DNA of 64,000 nt from Massilia phosphatilytica (GCF_002968015.1 NZ_PUIP01000001.1:558001-622000); one strand, 5' to 3'. Numbered from the stretch's first letter, positions 40,289-50,112 are shown. The notes: generated from the sequence alone by a model not told the origin. Numbers and translations are program-made.

Positions 40289-40792
40289 TCATGGCGATGC
40301 GTGATCCAGGCGATCCAGATAAGCGGCCGCTTCGTTCACGCCCTCGTCGGCCGCCTTGCGCAGCCATGTCCTCGCTTCGGCGATATTTTTCTGGACGCCA
40401 TAACCCTCTGCCAGCGCGACGCCATAGTGATAGCGGGCCAGGCTCGGATAGCTCGAACCGTCGTCCAGTTGGGCCGCCCGGCGCATCAGGGCCGTCGATT
40501 GCGCGGCGTCCTCGCGGATGCCGATGCCGGTTTCGTACATCTGCGCCAGCCCGATCATCGAGAACACGTCGTTCCAGCGCCGGATGCAGTCTTCGAAGAT
40601 CTGGATGGCGGCGGCGTGGTCGCCCGTCTTGTTGGCCGCATAGCCGTACAGGCATTTGATGCGCTTGGTGCTGGTCACGTACGACCGATAGCTCAGTTCG
40701 CTTTCGGCATCACGGTTACTCGCCGGCTGGGCACAGGCCGTTGTGGCGTGAAAGGCAGCGAACCACATGGTCCAGATTATCAATGTACGCAT
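40289..40792 (-). CDS. Secreted Sel1/TPR-repeat protein
   Basis: 167 residues; ATG after GGGAGAT. Signal peptide (MRTLIIWTMWFAAFHATTACA, cleavage before QP). Helical repeats of Sel1 type follow: AAIQIFEDCIRR, IGLAQMYETGIGIREDAAQSTALMRRAAQ, ARYHYGVALAEGYGVQKNIAEARTWLRKAADEG. Such solenoids bind proteins, often in the periplasm. The partner is unknown. Confidence 0.8.
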   Translation of the reverse strand: MRTLIIWTMWFAAFHATTACAQPASNRDAESELSYRSYVTSTKRIKCLYGYAANKTGDHAAAIQIFEDCIRRWNDVFSMIGLAQMYETGIGIREDAAQSTALMRRAAQLDDGSSYPSLARYHYGVALAEGYGVQKNIAEARTWLRKAADEGVNEAAAYLDRLDHASP

Positions 40793-40907
40793 CGGATCTC
40801 CCTGGTGAATGACAGTGGTTGATCCGTCAGCAATATTCAGGCCATGCAGTGGCCGCCCGCTGGTCGTGCGATATGTCCCGTTATGGCACAGGCAACCGCC
40901 CGGGTGT

Positions 40908-42149
40908 TCAAGGCCGTCGCAACAGGTCCTCGCGCGGATAGCCCCAGTCCGGCACGGGACGGGGGCAGGGTGTATCTGCAAGATGGGCATAGGCCATCGT
41001 CGAGAAATTGGCGCTGCCCGGCGGGCTCCAGCGCGCATCCGTCGCCGTCGTGCCATCGATGGCCGGCGCGCGGGCGAACCGCATCCAGGCGTTGAAGTGG
41101 CAATTCTTCTGTTGCAGGTCGTGCAGGCGCGCGAGGCTGTCGCGCACGTCGCTTTGCCAGGCCAGTTGCGCATCGTCTGCGGCCGCGCGGCCGGCGATCC
41201 CTGCGGGGCAGGAGGCGACACGCGTGATGCCCGGCGCGACGCTGAGCTGGCCGCGGCGCAGGTGGTAGCTGCCGTTTGCGGCATCGGTGGCCACCGTCAC
41301 GAACGACCAGCACAACGGATTGGCGGGATAGGCGGACAGGGCCGTGTCGAGCAGGTGTTCGCCCGGATCGAGGCGGGCGATGGCGACCGCGATGGTGTCG
41401 CGGGCCGTATGCATCGCCGCTGCCTGGACGCCGACGAAGGCGAGCGCCGCAGCGAGTCCGGCAGCCAGGGCAGTGCGGCCGCGCTCGCCTCCCGGTCGCT
41501 GCCTACGCCAACGCGCGATCCATGCAAGGGCGCAGGCCAGGGCCAGCAATCCGGCCAGCGAGCCCCATTGCAGGAATCCGGCAAACGTGACGATGACGGG
41601 CACGGCCACCAGCAGGGCCAGCAGGCACCGGCGCCGCACGGTGCCCCGCACGATGAGGGCGAGCGGGATGCCGAACGCGATCCAGAACACGGGTTCGACG
41701 ATGAAGATGAGGTCGCCATAATACCAGTGCGCATCGAACGGCCAGAACGGGTGCACGCCGTAGACGTTCAGGCCGTCCATCGTGATGTGCAGCACCATGC
41801 CCACGCAGGCCGTCAGGAGCGCCGCGAACCGGGCACGCGGGCTGGCTCCCAGCAGGCGGCGCGCGGCCGGCCACAGCAACCAGACAAGCCCCAGCAGAAG
41901 GACCACTTCGCCGAGCGCGGCGAGCAACGTATGCGTATGGCCGCGGTGGTGCAGCAGATAACCCAGCGGCGCTTCCACCAGCTTCGTGAGCACGAGGTCC
42001 AGGTCGGGGAAATTGCTCGCGAGGCAGCCGAGGGTGAGAAGCATGCGCGTGCGCACGCGCTGCGCATCGGGTGTCGCTTCAGGCAGCACGCTGCGGTCGA
42101 TGAGCGCGCCGATGCCGAGGCCGACGACGGAGTGGGTCAGATTATCCAT
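40908..42149 (-). CDS. YdjM-family membrane-bound metal-dependent hydrolase
   Basis: 413 residues. The start MDNLTHSVVGLGIGALIDR and the motifs ASNFPDLD, HHRGHTHTLLAAL and VLHITMDGLNVYGVHPFWPF give the His/Asp metal cluster of the YdjM (PF04307) family, a group of polytopic inner-membrane hydrolases. Around seven TM helices, then a ~170-residue C-terminal soluble part from about residue 240 with Cys residues, probably periplasmic. The reaction is not known for the family; in E. coli ydjM is under LexA control. Confidence 0.85.
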   Translation of the reverse strand: MDNLTHSVVGLGIGALIDRSVLPEATPDAQRVRTRMLLTLGCLASNFPDLDLVLTKLVEAPLGYLLHHRGHTHTLLAALGEVVLLLGLVWLLWPAARRLLGASPRARFAALLTACVGMVLHITMDGLNVYGVHPFWPFDAHWYYGDLIFIVEPVFWIAFGIPLALIVRGTVRRRCLLALLVAVPVIVTFAGFLQWGSLAGLLALACALAWIARWRRQRPGGERGRTALAAGLAAALAFVGVQAAAMHTARDTIAVAIARLDPGEHLLDTALSAYPANPLCWSFVTVATDAANGSYHLRRGQLSVAPGITRVASCPAGIAGRAAADDAQLAWQSDVRDSLARLHDLQQKNCHFNAWMRFARAPAIDGTTATDARWSPPGSANFSTMAYAHLADTPCPRPVPDWGYPREDLLRRP

Positions 42150-42225
42150 CCTGCAATCTTACCCAAATCGAAAGCGCCCGGACATCAGCCGCCGTAATCT
42201 GCCTCGCAACGAGCGGCGGCCCGCG

Positions 42226-43512
42226 CTATCCGTACTGTACTTTGCTGTTTGCGTACACCCACGTGTACTCGGCGCCAAACAGGAAAATTTGCGCAGAATA
42301 GTAGAACCATGCGACGAGAATCACAAACGAGCCGGCTGCGCCAAAGCCCGACGCGACGCTCGATTTTGCAAGGTACAACCCGATCAATGATTTGCCCACG
42401 TTGAAGAGCAACGCTGTGACTGCCGATCCCATCCAGACATCGTGCCAGGATATCTTCGCGGTCGGCATGATCTTGTAGATCATCGCAAACAGCACCGTGA
42501 AGAGGGCGAACGACACGATGAAATTCAATACACTTGCCAACACGCTTTCCGCTGCCGCGCTCCCGCTCAACCATTCGCTCGACGCCGAGAGCGCAGCGCT
42601 GACGACGAGTGACAGCATCAGCATGAAAGCGAGTCCGAGAACGAGTCCGAACGATAATACGCGGCTGCGCAACCAACCCCAGACGCCCGACGGTTTCTCT
42701 TTCGCGGGCACCTGCCAGATGCGGTCCAGATCAGTTTGCAGCTCGGCGAAAGTCGCTGTTGCGCCTAGCAGCAACAGAAAACCGCCAACGATACTGGCGA
42801 CAATCCCGGTGGACGGTTCACGCGCAGCGTTCAGCAAGCCCTGCACAGCCGTCGCGCCTTCCTTGCCCATGATGCCTTGAAGCTGCGCGATAATGGCGCC
42901 TTGTGCGGCATCCTGTCCAAACACCACGCCGGCAATCGCGATGACGAGTACCAGCAGCGGTGCCAGGGAAAACAGCGTGTAATACGAAAGCGCTGCCCCC
43001 ATACTCGGCGCGTAATCATCCATCCATGCGTTTGCTGCCGCGACGAATATTTGCCACTGCCTGCCAATCCAGCTCGTTGAGGTTTGCTCGAACCTTGGAC
43101 GCGGGGGCGTGCCTGTGGGCGGTTCGGCGTCCTTCGCATCCGGTTTGCAGTCCTCCGAAGGCGCCGGCGCATATTCTTTTTCTTTCTGGACCGCGGCGGG
43201 TGCCTCGACGCTGGCATTGTTCAAAGCCGAGGCAAGAGACGCTGCGAGGGATACAAGAACACTACCCACCCTCAGGATATTGGCGGTGCCGTCGCTGCGT
43301 TCCGGTGCCATATCGGGGATACGGTTTTTTTTGCGCCTGACGAGCGCATAGCCCGCCGCCGCGATTCCCAGTACTGCGGCGCCACGCACATACGGTGAGG
43401 AAAGCACGTCCGAAGCCTTCGATTTCAACGCCTCGAATTGCTCATGCGTTCCCGACTCTGCGGCAGCTTCGCGGGTTCCGGCTTCATGAACTTCGTGAGC
43501 GGTCGTGGTCAT
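42226..43512 (-). CDS. YihY/BrkB-family membrane protein with N-terminal extension
   Basis: 428 residues; ATG after GAGGAC. Residues ~1-130 form an unusual extension with one TM segment (YVRGAAVLGIAAAGYALV followed by RRKKNR) and a Pro/charged linker. Residues ~150-425 are the YihY/BrkB core, six TM helices (DDYAPSMGAALSYYTLFSLAPLLVLVIAI, FAELQTDLDRIWQVP, LVAWFYYSAQIFLFGAEYTWVYA). The function is unsettled (not RNase BN as once annotated). Its base composition is clearly lower in GC than neighbours, which suggests acquisition by transfer. Confidence 0.85.
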   Translation of the reverse strand: MTTTAHEVHEAGTREAAAESGTHEQFEALKSKASDVLSSPYVRGAAVLGIAAAGYALVRRKKNRIPDMAPERSDGTANILRVGSVLVSLAASLASALNNASVEAPAAVQKEKEYAPAPSEDCKPDAKDAEPPTGTPPRPRFEQTSTSWIGRQWQIFVAAANAWMDDYAPSMGAALSYYTLFSLAPLLVLVIAIAGVVFGQDAAQGAIIAQLQGIMGKEGATAVQGLLNAAREPSTGIVASIVGGFLLLLGATATFAELQTDLDRIWQVPAKEKPSGVWGWLRSRVLSFGLVLGLAFMLMLSLVVSAALSASSEWLSGSAAAESVLASVLNFIVSFALFTVLFAMIYKIMPTAKISWHDVWMGSAVTALLFNVGKSLIGLYLAKSSVASGFGAAGSFVILVAWFYYSAQIFLFGAEYTWVYANSKVQYG

Positions 43513-43588
43513 ATTGTCCTCATGTGGTCGGCATTCCTGGTTCGAGTTCCTCACGTAAGTATTACCGTAAGCCTTCTGTCAGGAAGCT

Positions 43589-44206
43589 TCAGTACGGTGA
43601 CTCACCATCTGCGACCGAAGCCGGCTTTACGGCCGCGCTTCCCACGTACCCATCCGGCAGCGCTAACGACAGGCAATGGCATCCCTGCAGATCAGATTCG
43701 TCTCCGGCCCGCCATTCCGCCAGCGGCAATCCGAGGCACTTGAGCCGCGCTTCGCGCTCGCTCCATGCGCGCGCGAACGCGGCGGCGCGCACATGCGCGG
43801 GCACGCGGGCCAGCGCGGCCGCACACGCGGGGCCGAGGTAATCACGGGACACGGCGTGCCAGTCCGCAAAGTCAGTCACCTGCATCAGGTCGATGCCGAC
43901 GGCGCCGCCATCCAGCTGCATGGCCGCCACGGACAAATCGCCGTCGTGGCTGATCGACAGCGCAATGCGACGTCCGCCATCGAGCAACGCATATGGTGCG
44001 AAGCCCGGCGCACCGCACAACTGGATGGACGACGAAGCCAACCCGCTCGCCTCCACCAGCGCGGCGAGCAGTGCCGAACGAATCGTGCGCCGTGCCGTAA
44101 CGCGGTCCGGCTGCCCGCGCACGCCGACGATCTGCGCGGACGAAGCGGAAACAGGCGTCGACGCGAACCCGCCACCGTCCCACCAGCGCACGGGCAACGC
44201 GTCCAT
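43589..44206 (-). CDS. 4'-phosphopantetheinyl transferase (Sfp-type, short)
   Basis: 205 residues. Core motifs: AVGIDLM with the Mg-binding Asp106, and ARAWSEREARLKCLG with Glu152, aligning to Sfp Asp107 and Glu151. The second acidic residue of the GIDIE motif is Met108 here, a change from Sfp. It would transfer phosphopantetheine from CoA to the carrier-domain Ser. Its ATG overlaps the stop of the synthetase gene (TGATG), so it is probably the dedicated activator of that enzyme. Confidence 0.85.
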   Translation of the reverse strand: MDALPVRWWDGGGFASTPVSASSAQIVGVRGQPDRVTARRTIRSALLAALVEASGLASSSIQLCGAPGFAPYALLDGGRRIALSISHDGDLSVAAMQLDGGAVGIDLMQVTDFADWHAVSRDYLGPACAAALARVPAHVRAAAFARAWSEREARLKCLGLPLAEWRAGDESDLQGCHCLSLALPDGYVGSAAVKPASVADGESPY

Positions 44207-47200
44207 CAGACCCGCTGCGGCGCCGCCGGCAACCCGTTCCAGGCGGTCGCGGCCGGGATGTGTTCGCCCTTCATGACGAGGGTCAGCGGGCCGATGCGGG
44301 CATTGTCCCCGACCTTTGCGCTGTACAGCACGGCGCTACGCGGGCCCAGGTACACCTTGCTGCCGATGTCGACATGGTCGATCTTCATCACGCGGTCTTC
44401 GAACAAATGCGTCTGCGGGCAGGACAGCGCGTTCAGTTCGCTGTGGTCGCCGATGGACACGCAGTCGAATTCCGTGATGTCCGTCGTGTCCATGTAGACG
44501 CCGCGGCCGATGCGGCAGCCCAGCAGGTTGAACGCGAGCGGCAGCCAGGGCGTGCCGCGCAGGTAGCGCATGAAGTTCGGCACGGCGATGCCTTCGTACA
44601 TGTTGGTGACGCCTTCGGACAGCCACACGAACGGCGTCCACATCGGTTCCGCCCGCTTCTTGTAACGGCCCAGCAGCAGCCATTTGAACGCGAGCACGAA
44701 CAGGTAGTTGCCGATGCCGTAGGCGAGGCCGACGAGGGCCAGGTCCCAGATCACTTCGCCCCAGCGGCCCGCGCCCGCGATCGGCATCAGGTCCAGCACG
44801 ACCGTGTAGCCGACGGCGATGACGACGGCGTGCGGCGCCACGATGCGGAACGCTTCCACGAGTGCGCGGCCGAGGCGACGCGCCGCCGAGGGGCGGTAGG
44901 TCAGGTGTTCGGGGTAGCCGCTGACCTGTTCGCGCGCGGGCAGGTGGATCGGCGGCGAGCCGAGCCACGTGTCGCCGCCCGTCATGCGCTCGTTCGCGGG
45001 CGCATGCGTGTGCACGCCGACGAGGACGCCTTCCGGCAGGATCGTACCGTCCGGGATGTAGCTGCCGTTGCCGACGAAGCTGCGGTTGGAGACGACGGTC
45101 GCTTCCATCGTCATCCAGCCGCCGTCGATCTGCTCGTCGCCCAGCATGACGGCGTCGGCGATGAAGGTCTCGTCGCCCAGGGTCAGCATGTCGGGGACGA
45201 CGCCCAGCGCCGTCGAGATCTCGGCATCGCGGCCCACTTTCGCGCCCAGCAGGCGGTACCAGAACGGCGCGAACACGGTCGCGTAGATGCCGTGCAGGAC
45301 GTTCAAACTCGATTCCTGGATATGGCTCACGAGCCATTTTTTGCAGTACGCGTTGCTGTGCACGGCCGAGCGGCCCGGCATCATGCGCGGCAGGAAGCCC
45401 CAGCGGATGGCGGCCGACACGAGCATCGTCAGCGCGATCAGCACGGCGGAGGCGGGCAGCGCCAGCACGAAGTAGCGCAGCAACTGGCCCTGGATCGAGT
45501 TCTGCGCGAGGATCGGCAGGGTGCCGCGTTCGTCGAACCAGTCGATCAGCACAAAGCTGGGGAAGACGGGCATGAAGAACAGCGTGGCGACGAGCAGCAT
45601 GCCGAACACGAAGAACAAGGCTTCGCCGGCCAGGCGCGCGCGGCTGACGGCCGGGCGCGGCGGCAAGGTCGACGGGTCGAACGCGCCGGTGTCGCGCGCG
45701 GGCGAGCCGCTCCAGACGCGGCCAGCGGGCACGCTCGCGCCATCCTGCAGCGCGGACTGGCCTTCCAGGTGGCCGCGCCGGCCGACGGTCGTATTGCCTT
45801 CCAAAATCGCGTACGACGACACGCACGCGTCGTCATCGAGCGCGATGCGGCCGAGGAGCAAGCGGCCCCGTTCCACGCGCGCGTTCTCGAAGTTGACGGC
45901 ATTGCCGATGCTGACGTTGTCGCCGATGTCGAGCAGGTCGGGTGCGCGGATCGTCAGCGAGCCGATCACGACGTCGTGCCCGACCTTCGCGCCCAGCAGG
46001 CGCAGGTACCAGCCGTACAGCGACGAGCCGGCCAGCAGATATGTCGGCGCGGCGTCGACGAGGCGGTCGGCGAGCCACCAGCGGAAATACGTCATGCCCC
46101 ACAGCGGATACGAGCCCGGCCGCAGGCGGCCCGCGACGAGCCATTTGCCGCCGATGGCAAACACGAATTCCAGCAGGGTCGTGAGCAGGAATACGCCGAT
46201 CGACGCGGCGATCGCACGCCGCACGGAGTCGCCAGGGTCGCCCGTGAAGAAGTGGTACGTGAAGAACGGCGCCAGCCACTGGGCCATGCGCAGCGTGATC
46301 AGCACGGGGACGGTCGCCAGCTGGGCCACGCCGCACAGCCAGCGGCGCGTTTCGGACGGCGGCGTCCAGTCCGGCTCGACGGCGGCCGTACCGGCGGCCT
46401 GGTCCAGGCCGGACGCGATGGCGCCGATCTGCCGTTGCGAATAAATGTCGCGCACCGTGACGTGGGCAAAACGCGGGTCGGCGCGCAGGGCAGTGGCGAG
46501 GCGGGCGGCGAAGAACGAGTGGCCGCCGAGGTCGCTGAAGAAATCCAGTTCGCGCCGGATCGGCTGGCCCGGGAACAATTTCTCAAGCGCGGCAAACAGC
46601 GCTTCCTCGCCCGGCGTCTCGGCCACGTCCGATTCCGCCGGATCGCTGGGCAGCGGGGCCGACAGGGCCATCGCCTTGAGTGCTTTCCGGTCGATCTTGC
46701 CGGAGGTCAGCCTTGGCATCACGGACAATTGTTCGAAGCGGCTCGGCACCATGTACGGCGGCAGTTTTTCCGACAGCGCGCGGCGCAGGGCCGCCGGCGC
46801 CAGTTGTTCCGGCGTCGCGCCGGCGGCCGGCACGAGGTAGGCGACGAGACGGTCGATGCCGTCGTCGCGGCGCAATAACACGGCCGTCGTGCCGACGCCA
46901 TCCTGCTGCGCGAGCTGGGCTTCGATTTCTCCCAGTTCCACGCGAAAACCGCGGATCTTGACCTGGTCGTCCGTGCGGCCCAGGCACACGACCTGGCCGT
47001 CCGGCTCGATGCGCGCGAGGTCGCCCGTGCGGTACAGGCGCGGATCGTCCGGGCCGGCGCTCCACGGGTTCGCGAGGAATTTTTCGGCCGTCAGGTCGGG
47101 ACGGCCGAGGTAGCCGGCCGACAGGCCCGGGCCGATGATGCACAACTCGCCCGTATCGCCGCGCGGCAGCAGTTGCAAGCCCTTGTCGGTGTCGGTCGAA

Positions 47201-48231
47201 ATGACCAGCAGTCCATAGTTCGGCAGCGGCGTGCCGATCGTGATCAACCGGCCCGGCTCCAGGCGCGCGAGGCTGGCCGACACGGTCGCTTCCGTGGGGC
47301 CGTAGGTGTTGAACATCTGGCGGCCCGGCTTCGAAAAGCGCTCGACCACCGTTTCCGGGCACATTTCTCCGCCCAGGTTGATGATGCGCAGGCTGGGCAC
47401 GTCGTCCGCGAACAGCGCGAGCAGGGTCGGCACCGCGTGCAGCACGGTGACGCCATTCTCGGAAAGCAGGCGCGGCAGCGCTTCCGGGTCGCCGGCCGTC
47501 TCCTTCGGACCGATCCACAACGTGGCGCCGACGAGGTAGGAAATCCAGATTTCCTCGAACGACATGTCGAACGCCACCGAAAAGCCCTGGTAGACGCGGT
47601 CGGTGGCCTTCACGCCCAGCACTTCGTTTTCGCTGCGCAGGAAGTGGCAGATGCTGCGCTGGTCGATGAGGATGCCTTTCGGCTTGCCCGTCGAGCCCGA
47701 CGTGTAGATGACGTAGGCCGGGGCGTCGCCGTCGACCTTGCCGCGGCGGCGCAGTGCATAGCCCTCGGGCGCGGGTGCCAGCAGCGTCTCGGCCGTGTGG
47801 ACCGGCTGGTGGACGGGCCCGAGGCGGTCGCGCATGCGCTCGCTGCTCACGAGGGCGGGGGAGCCGGCGTCTTCCATGCACACGAGCAGGCGCTCGACGG
47901 GCGTGTCTTCGTCGACCGGCAGCCAGGCGGCGCCGGCCTTCGCGATCGCCGCCTGCATCACGAGCAGGTCGATCCCGCGCGGCATCCACAGGCCGACGAT
48001 GTGGCCGGGCCCTATCCCCGCGTCGATCAGGCGCGACGCGGCCAGGCTGGCGAGGGCATCGAGCTCGCGGTATGTCAGGCGGCGGTCGCCGGCGATGAGT
48101 GCCGGCTGGTCCGGCGCACGGGCGGCGCTCGCTTCCAGCAGGTCGGCCAGGATTTCGTCGCGCAGCAGCTCGGGCTGGTGCGGACCGTAGAGGACATCGG
48201 GATGCCGTGTCAGAGGAGAGATATCGTTCAT
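44206..48231 (-). CDS. Pls/PosA-type single-module nonribosomal peptide synthetase
   Basis: 1341 residues. Adenylation domain ~25-530: YVIYTSGSTGKPKG (A3), FDMSFEEIW (A4), NTYGPTEATV (A5), YRTGDLARI (A7) and SGKIDRKAL (A10). Carrier domain with the phosphopantetheine Ser572 in LGGHSFF. From ~640 six TM helices in three pairs alternate with three left-handed beta-helix/condensation-like domains (for example LLGAKVGHDVVIGS, LLGAKVGRDAEIS, LLGCRIGRGVYMD). This is the architecture of epsilon-poly-L-lysine synthetase, which links one amino acid repeatedly without a thioesterase. By-eye pocket residues are D-M-E-H-N-G-T-V-S-K; Glu at 239 suits a basic amino acid. Membrane enzyme. Confidence 0.88.
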   Translation of the reverse strand: MNDISPLTRHPDVLYGPHQPELLRDEILADLLEASAARAPDQPALIAGDRRLTYRELDALASLAASRLIDAGIGPGHIVGLWMPRGIDLLVMQAAIAKAGAAWLPVDEDTPVERLLVCMEDAGSPALVSSERMRDRLGPVHQPVHTAETLLAPAPEGYALRRRGKVDGDAPAYVIYTSGSTGKPKGILIDQRSICHFLRSENEVLGVKATDRVYQGFSVAFDMSFEEIWISYLVGATLWIGPKETAGDPEALPRLLSENGVTVLHAVPTLLALFADDVPSLRIINLGGEMCPETVVERFSKPGRQMFNTYGPTEATVSASLARLEPGRLITIGTPLPNYGLLVISTDTDKGLQLLPRGDTGELCIIGPGLSAGYLGRPDLTAEKFLANPWSAGPDDPRLYRTGDLARIEPDGQVVCLGRTDDQVKIRGFRVELGEIEAQLAQQDGVGTTAVLLRRDDGIDRLVAYLVPAAGATPEQLAPAALRRALSEKLPPYMVPSRFEQLSVMPRLTSGKIDRKALKAMALSAPLPSDPAESDVAETPGEEALFAALEKLFPGQPIRRELDFFSDLGGHSFFAARLATALRADPRFAHVTVRDIYSQRQIGAIASGLDQAAGTAAVEPDWTPPSETRRWLCGVAQLATVPVLITLRMAQWLAPFFTYHFFTGDPGDSVRRAIAASIGVFLLTTLLEFVFAIGGKWLVAGRLRPGSYPLWGMTYFRWWLADRLVDAAPTYLLAGSSLYGWYLRLLGAKVGHDVVIGSLTIRAPDLLDIGDNVSIGNAVNFENARVERGRLLLGRIALDDDACVSSYAILEGNTTVGRRGHLEGQSALQDGASVPAGRVWSGSPARDTGAFDPSTLPPRPAVSRARLAGEALFFVFGMLLVATLFFMPVFPSFVLIDWFDERGTLPILAQNSIQGQLLRYFVLALPASAVLIALTMLVSAAIRWGFLPRMMPGRSAVHSNAYCKKWLVSHIQESSLNVLHGIYATVFAPFWYRLLGAKVGRDAEISTALGVVPDMLTLGDETFIADAVMLGDEQIDGGWMTMEATVVSNRSFVGNGSYIPDGTILPEGVLVGVHTHAPANERMTGGDTWLGSPPIHLPAREQVSGYPEHLTYRPSAARRLGRALVEAFRIVAPHAVVIAVGYTVVLDLMPIAGAGRWGEVIWDLALVGLAYGIGNYLFVLAFKWLLLGRYKKRAEPMWTPFVWLSEGVTNMYEGIAVPNFMRYLRGTPWLPLAFNLLGCRIGRGVYMDTTDITEFDCVSIGDHSELNALSCPQTHLFEDRVMKIDHVDIGSKVYLGPRSAVLYSAKVGDNARIGPLTLVMKGEHIPAATAWNGLPAAPQRV

Positions 48232-48377
48232 CTACGGCTGAAGTTGGGGTTGGTGTTCAAAATCTTCAAGGCAAAAAACGCAAACCTGGCAGCCACATCC
48301 GCGCAGGGTACTCCATTTTAACGGTCGGGCGGCGCGAGCGTTCGTTACGCTCCGGACCGCCGGTCATTCGGCCATTT

Positions 48378-48391
48378 TTGATCTGGATCAA
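48378..48391 (+). promoter_or_regulatory. FNR/ANR box upstream of the PAS chemoreceptor gene
   Basis: TTGATCTGGATCAA is a perfect match to TTGAT-N4-ATCAA. It is 73 bases before the chemoreceptor start, with an AT-rich -10-like stretch about 21 bases after it, the class II spacing. It predicts induction at low oxygen. Confidence 0.85.
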
Positions 48392-48463
48392 GGATTCGGC
48401 CGAGCCAAATTTAATAAAATTTCCCAAAAACAATAATTCCTCATTCAAAGCCAGGAGCCACGC

Positions 48464-50011
48464 TTGCGTACCAATCTGCCCGTCACGGGCATCGAATATC
48501 CATTGCAGGACGGCCAGTCCATCGTCTCGAAGACGGACACGAAAGGCCGCATCACCTACGTCAACCCCACCTTCATCGAAGTCAGCGGCTTTACCGAAGA
48601 GGAATTGATCGGCAAGGCCCACAACATCGTCCGCCACCCGGACATGCCGCCGGTGGCGTTCGCCGACCTGTGGCAAACGCTGCAGGCAGGCGAACCGTGG
48701 ACAGGACTCGTGAAAAATCGTCGCAAGAATGGCGATTTCTACTGGGTCGTGGCGAACGTCGTGCCCATCAAGGAAGAGGGAACGACGGTCGGCTACATGT
48801 CGGTGCGTACCCGTCCGGCGCGCGACCAGGTCGAACGGGCCGAGGCGATCTACAAGCGCCTGCGCGACGGCCGGGCGGAGGGACTCGCGATCCGCCGCGG
48901 CGCCGTCGTCCGCACCGCATGGTGGGCGCGCCTGCTGGACTTGCGCACGTTGCCGCTGGGCCGCCGCCTCGGGGTCATGATGAGCGCGCAGGCCGCGCTG
49001 ATGCTGGTCCTGGCCGGCGTGACCCAGGCGCCGGGCTGGCGGCTGCTGGCGCTGGCCGGCGCGGTGCTGACCCTGCTGGCCTGGGCCGAGTTGCACCGGT
49101 CCATCGTGGCGCCCATGCACCGGGCGCTGGATGCCGTGCATGCGCTGGCCGGGGGCGACCTGTCACGCCCGCCGGCGCGCGGACGCGACGACGAGATGGG
49201 CCGCCTGCTGCTGGCGCTGCGCCAGCTGAACATCAACCTGACGGCGATCGTGGGCGACGTGCGTACCGGCGTCGGGGCGATCCACGCGGCCACGTGCGAT
49301 ATCGCGACGGGCAACCACGACCTCGCGCGCCGCACGGAAGCGCAGGCCGCCAGCCTGGAGCAGACGGCCGCGAGCCTCGCGCACATCGCGGCGAAGGCCG
49401 GCCAGAACACGGACAGCGCGGAGCGCGCCGACGGCCTCGTGGGCGAGGCCTCGCGGGTGGCCGGACATGGCGGGGCGGCCGTGCTGGAAGTGGGCACGAC
49501 GATGGGCCAGATCAGCGGGTCGGCCACGCGCATCGTCGACATCATCGGCCTGATCGACGGCATTGCGTTCCAGACGAACATCCTGGCGCTGAACGCGGCG
49601 GTGGAAGCGGCACGCGCGGGCGAGCAGGGCCGCGGGTTCGCCGTCGTCGCGGGCGAGGTGCGCAGCCTGGCCCAGCGCTCGGCCGGCGCGGCGAAGGAAA
49701 TCAAGGCGCTGATCGAGGATTCCGTGCACCAGGTCGGGCAGGGCAACGAGCTCGTCGACGCGGCCGGCCAGACGATGCGCCAGGTCGTGGGCGCCGTGCA
49801 GGACGCGGCCGCCATCATGGGCGACATCACGGCGGCGTCGCGCGCGCAGAACGAGGGCATCGCGGAAGTGAATGCGGCGATGGTCGAACTCGACGGCATC
49901 ACGCGCGAGAACGCGGGCCTCGTGGAGGAATCGGCGGCGGCGTCCGCCAGCGTGGCGGAGCAGGTGGGGCATCTGGGGCAGGTGTTGTCGGTCTTTAAAC
50001 TCGGGCGCTAA
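48464..50011 (+). CDS. PAS-domain methyl-accepting chemotaxis protein (Aer-like)
   Basis: 515 residues with a TTG start seven bases after AGGAG. A PAS domain (residues ~18-120) with [21 protein letters not shown] and NIVRHPDMP resembles the FAD-binding aerotaxis PAS of Aer. A hydrophobic hairpin (~168-205) lacks a large periplasmic domain, also as in Aer. A HAMP-like part and the signalling domain follow ([36 protein letters not shown], in pieces). It would steer swimming by redox or oxygen state. The FNR box upstream links its expression to oxygen. Confidence 0.9.
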   Translation: MRTNLPVTGIEYPLQDGQSIVSKTDTKGRITYVNPTFIEVSGFTEEELIGKAHNIVRHPDMPPVAFADLWQTLQAGEPWTGLVKNRRKNGDFYWVVANVVPIKEEGTTVGYMSVRTRPARDQVERAEAIYKRLRDGRAEGLAIRRGAVVRTAWWARLLDLRTLPLGRRLGVMMSAQAALMLVLAGVTQAPGWRLLALAGAVLTLLAWAELHRSIVAPMHRALDAVHALAGGDLSRPPARGRDDEMGRLLLALRQLNINLTAIVGDVRTGVGAIHAATCDIATGNHDLARRTEAQAASLEQTAASLAHIAAKAGQNTDSAERADGLVGEASRVAGHGGAAVLEVGTTMGQISGSATRIVDIIGLIDGIAFQTNILALNAAVEAARAGEQGRGFAVVAGEVRSLAQRSAGAAKEIKALIEDSVHQVGQGNELVDAAGQTMRQVVGAVQDAAAIMGDITAASRAQNEGIAEVNAAMVELDGITRENAGLVEESAAASASVAEQVGHLGQVLSVFKLGR

Positions 50012-50031
50012 CACACTCGCTTTGGCGATTT

Positions 50032-50045
50032 TTGATGCAAGTCAA
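50032..50045 (+). promoter_or_regulatory. FNR/ANR box upstream of hemN
   Basis: TTGATGCAAGTCAA has one mismatch (G for A in the right arm) to TTGAT-N4-ATCAA. It starts 20 bases after the chemoreceptor stop; TACACT about 22 bases further on can serve as -10. Confidence 0.75.
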
Positions 50046-50112
50046 GGATTTTGCGGAACCGCCTCAATACACTCATCCTGTATGTCCACGCCGCAGGCCA
50101 GGAGTTTCCCAG

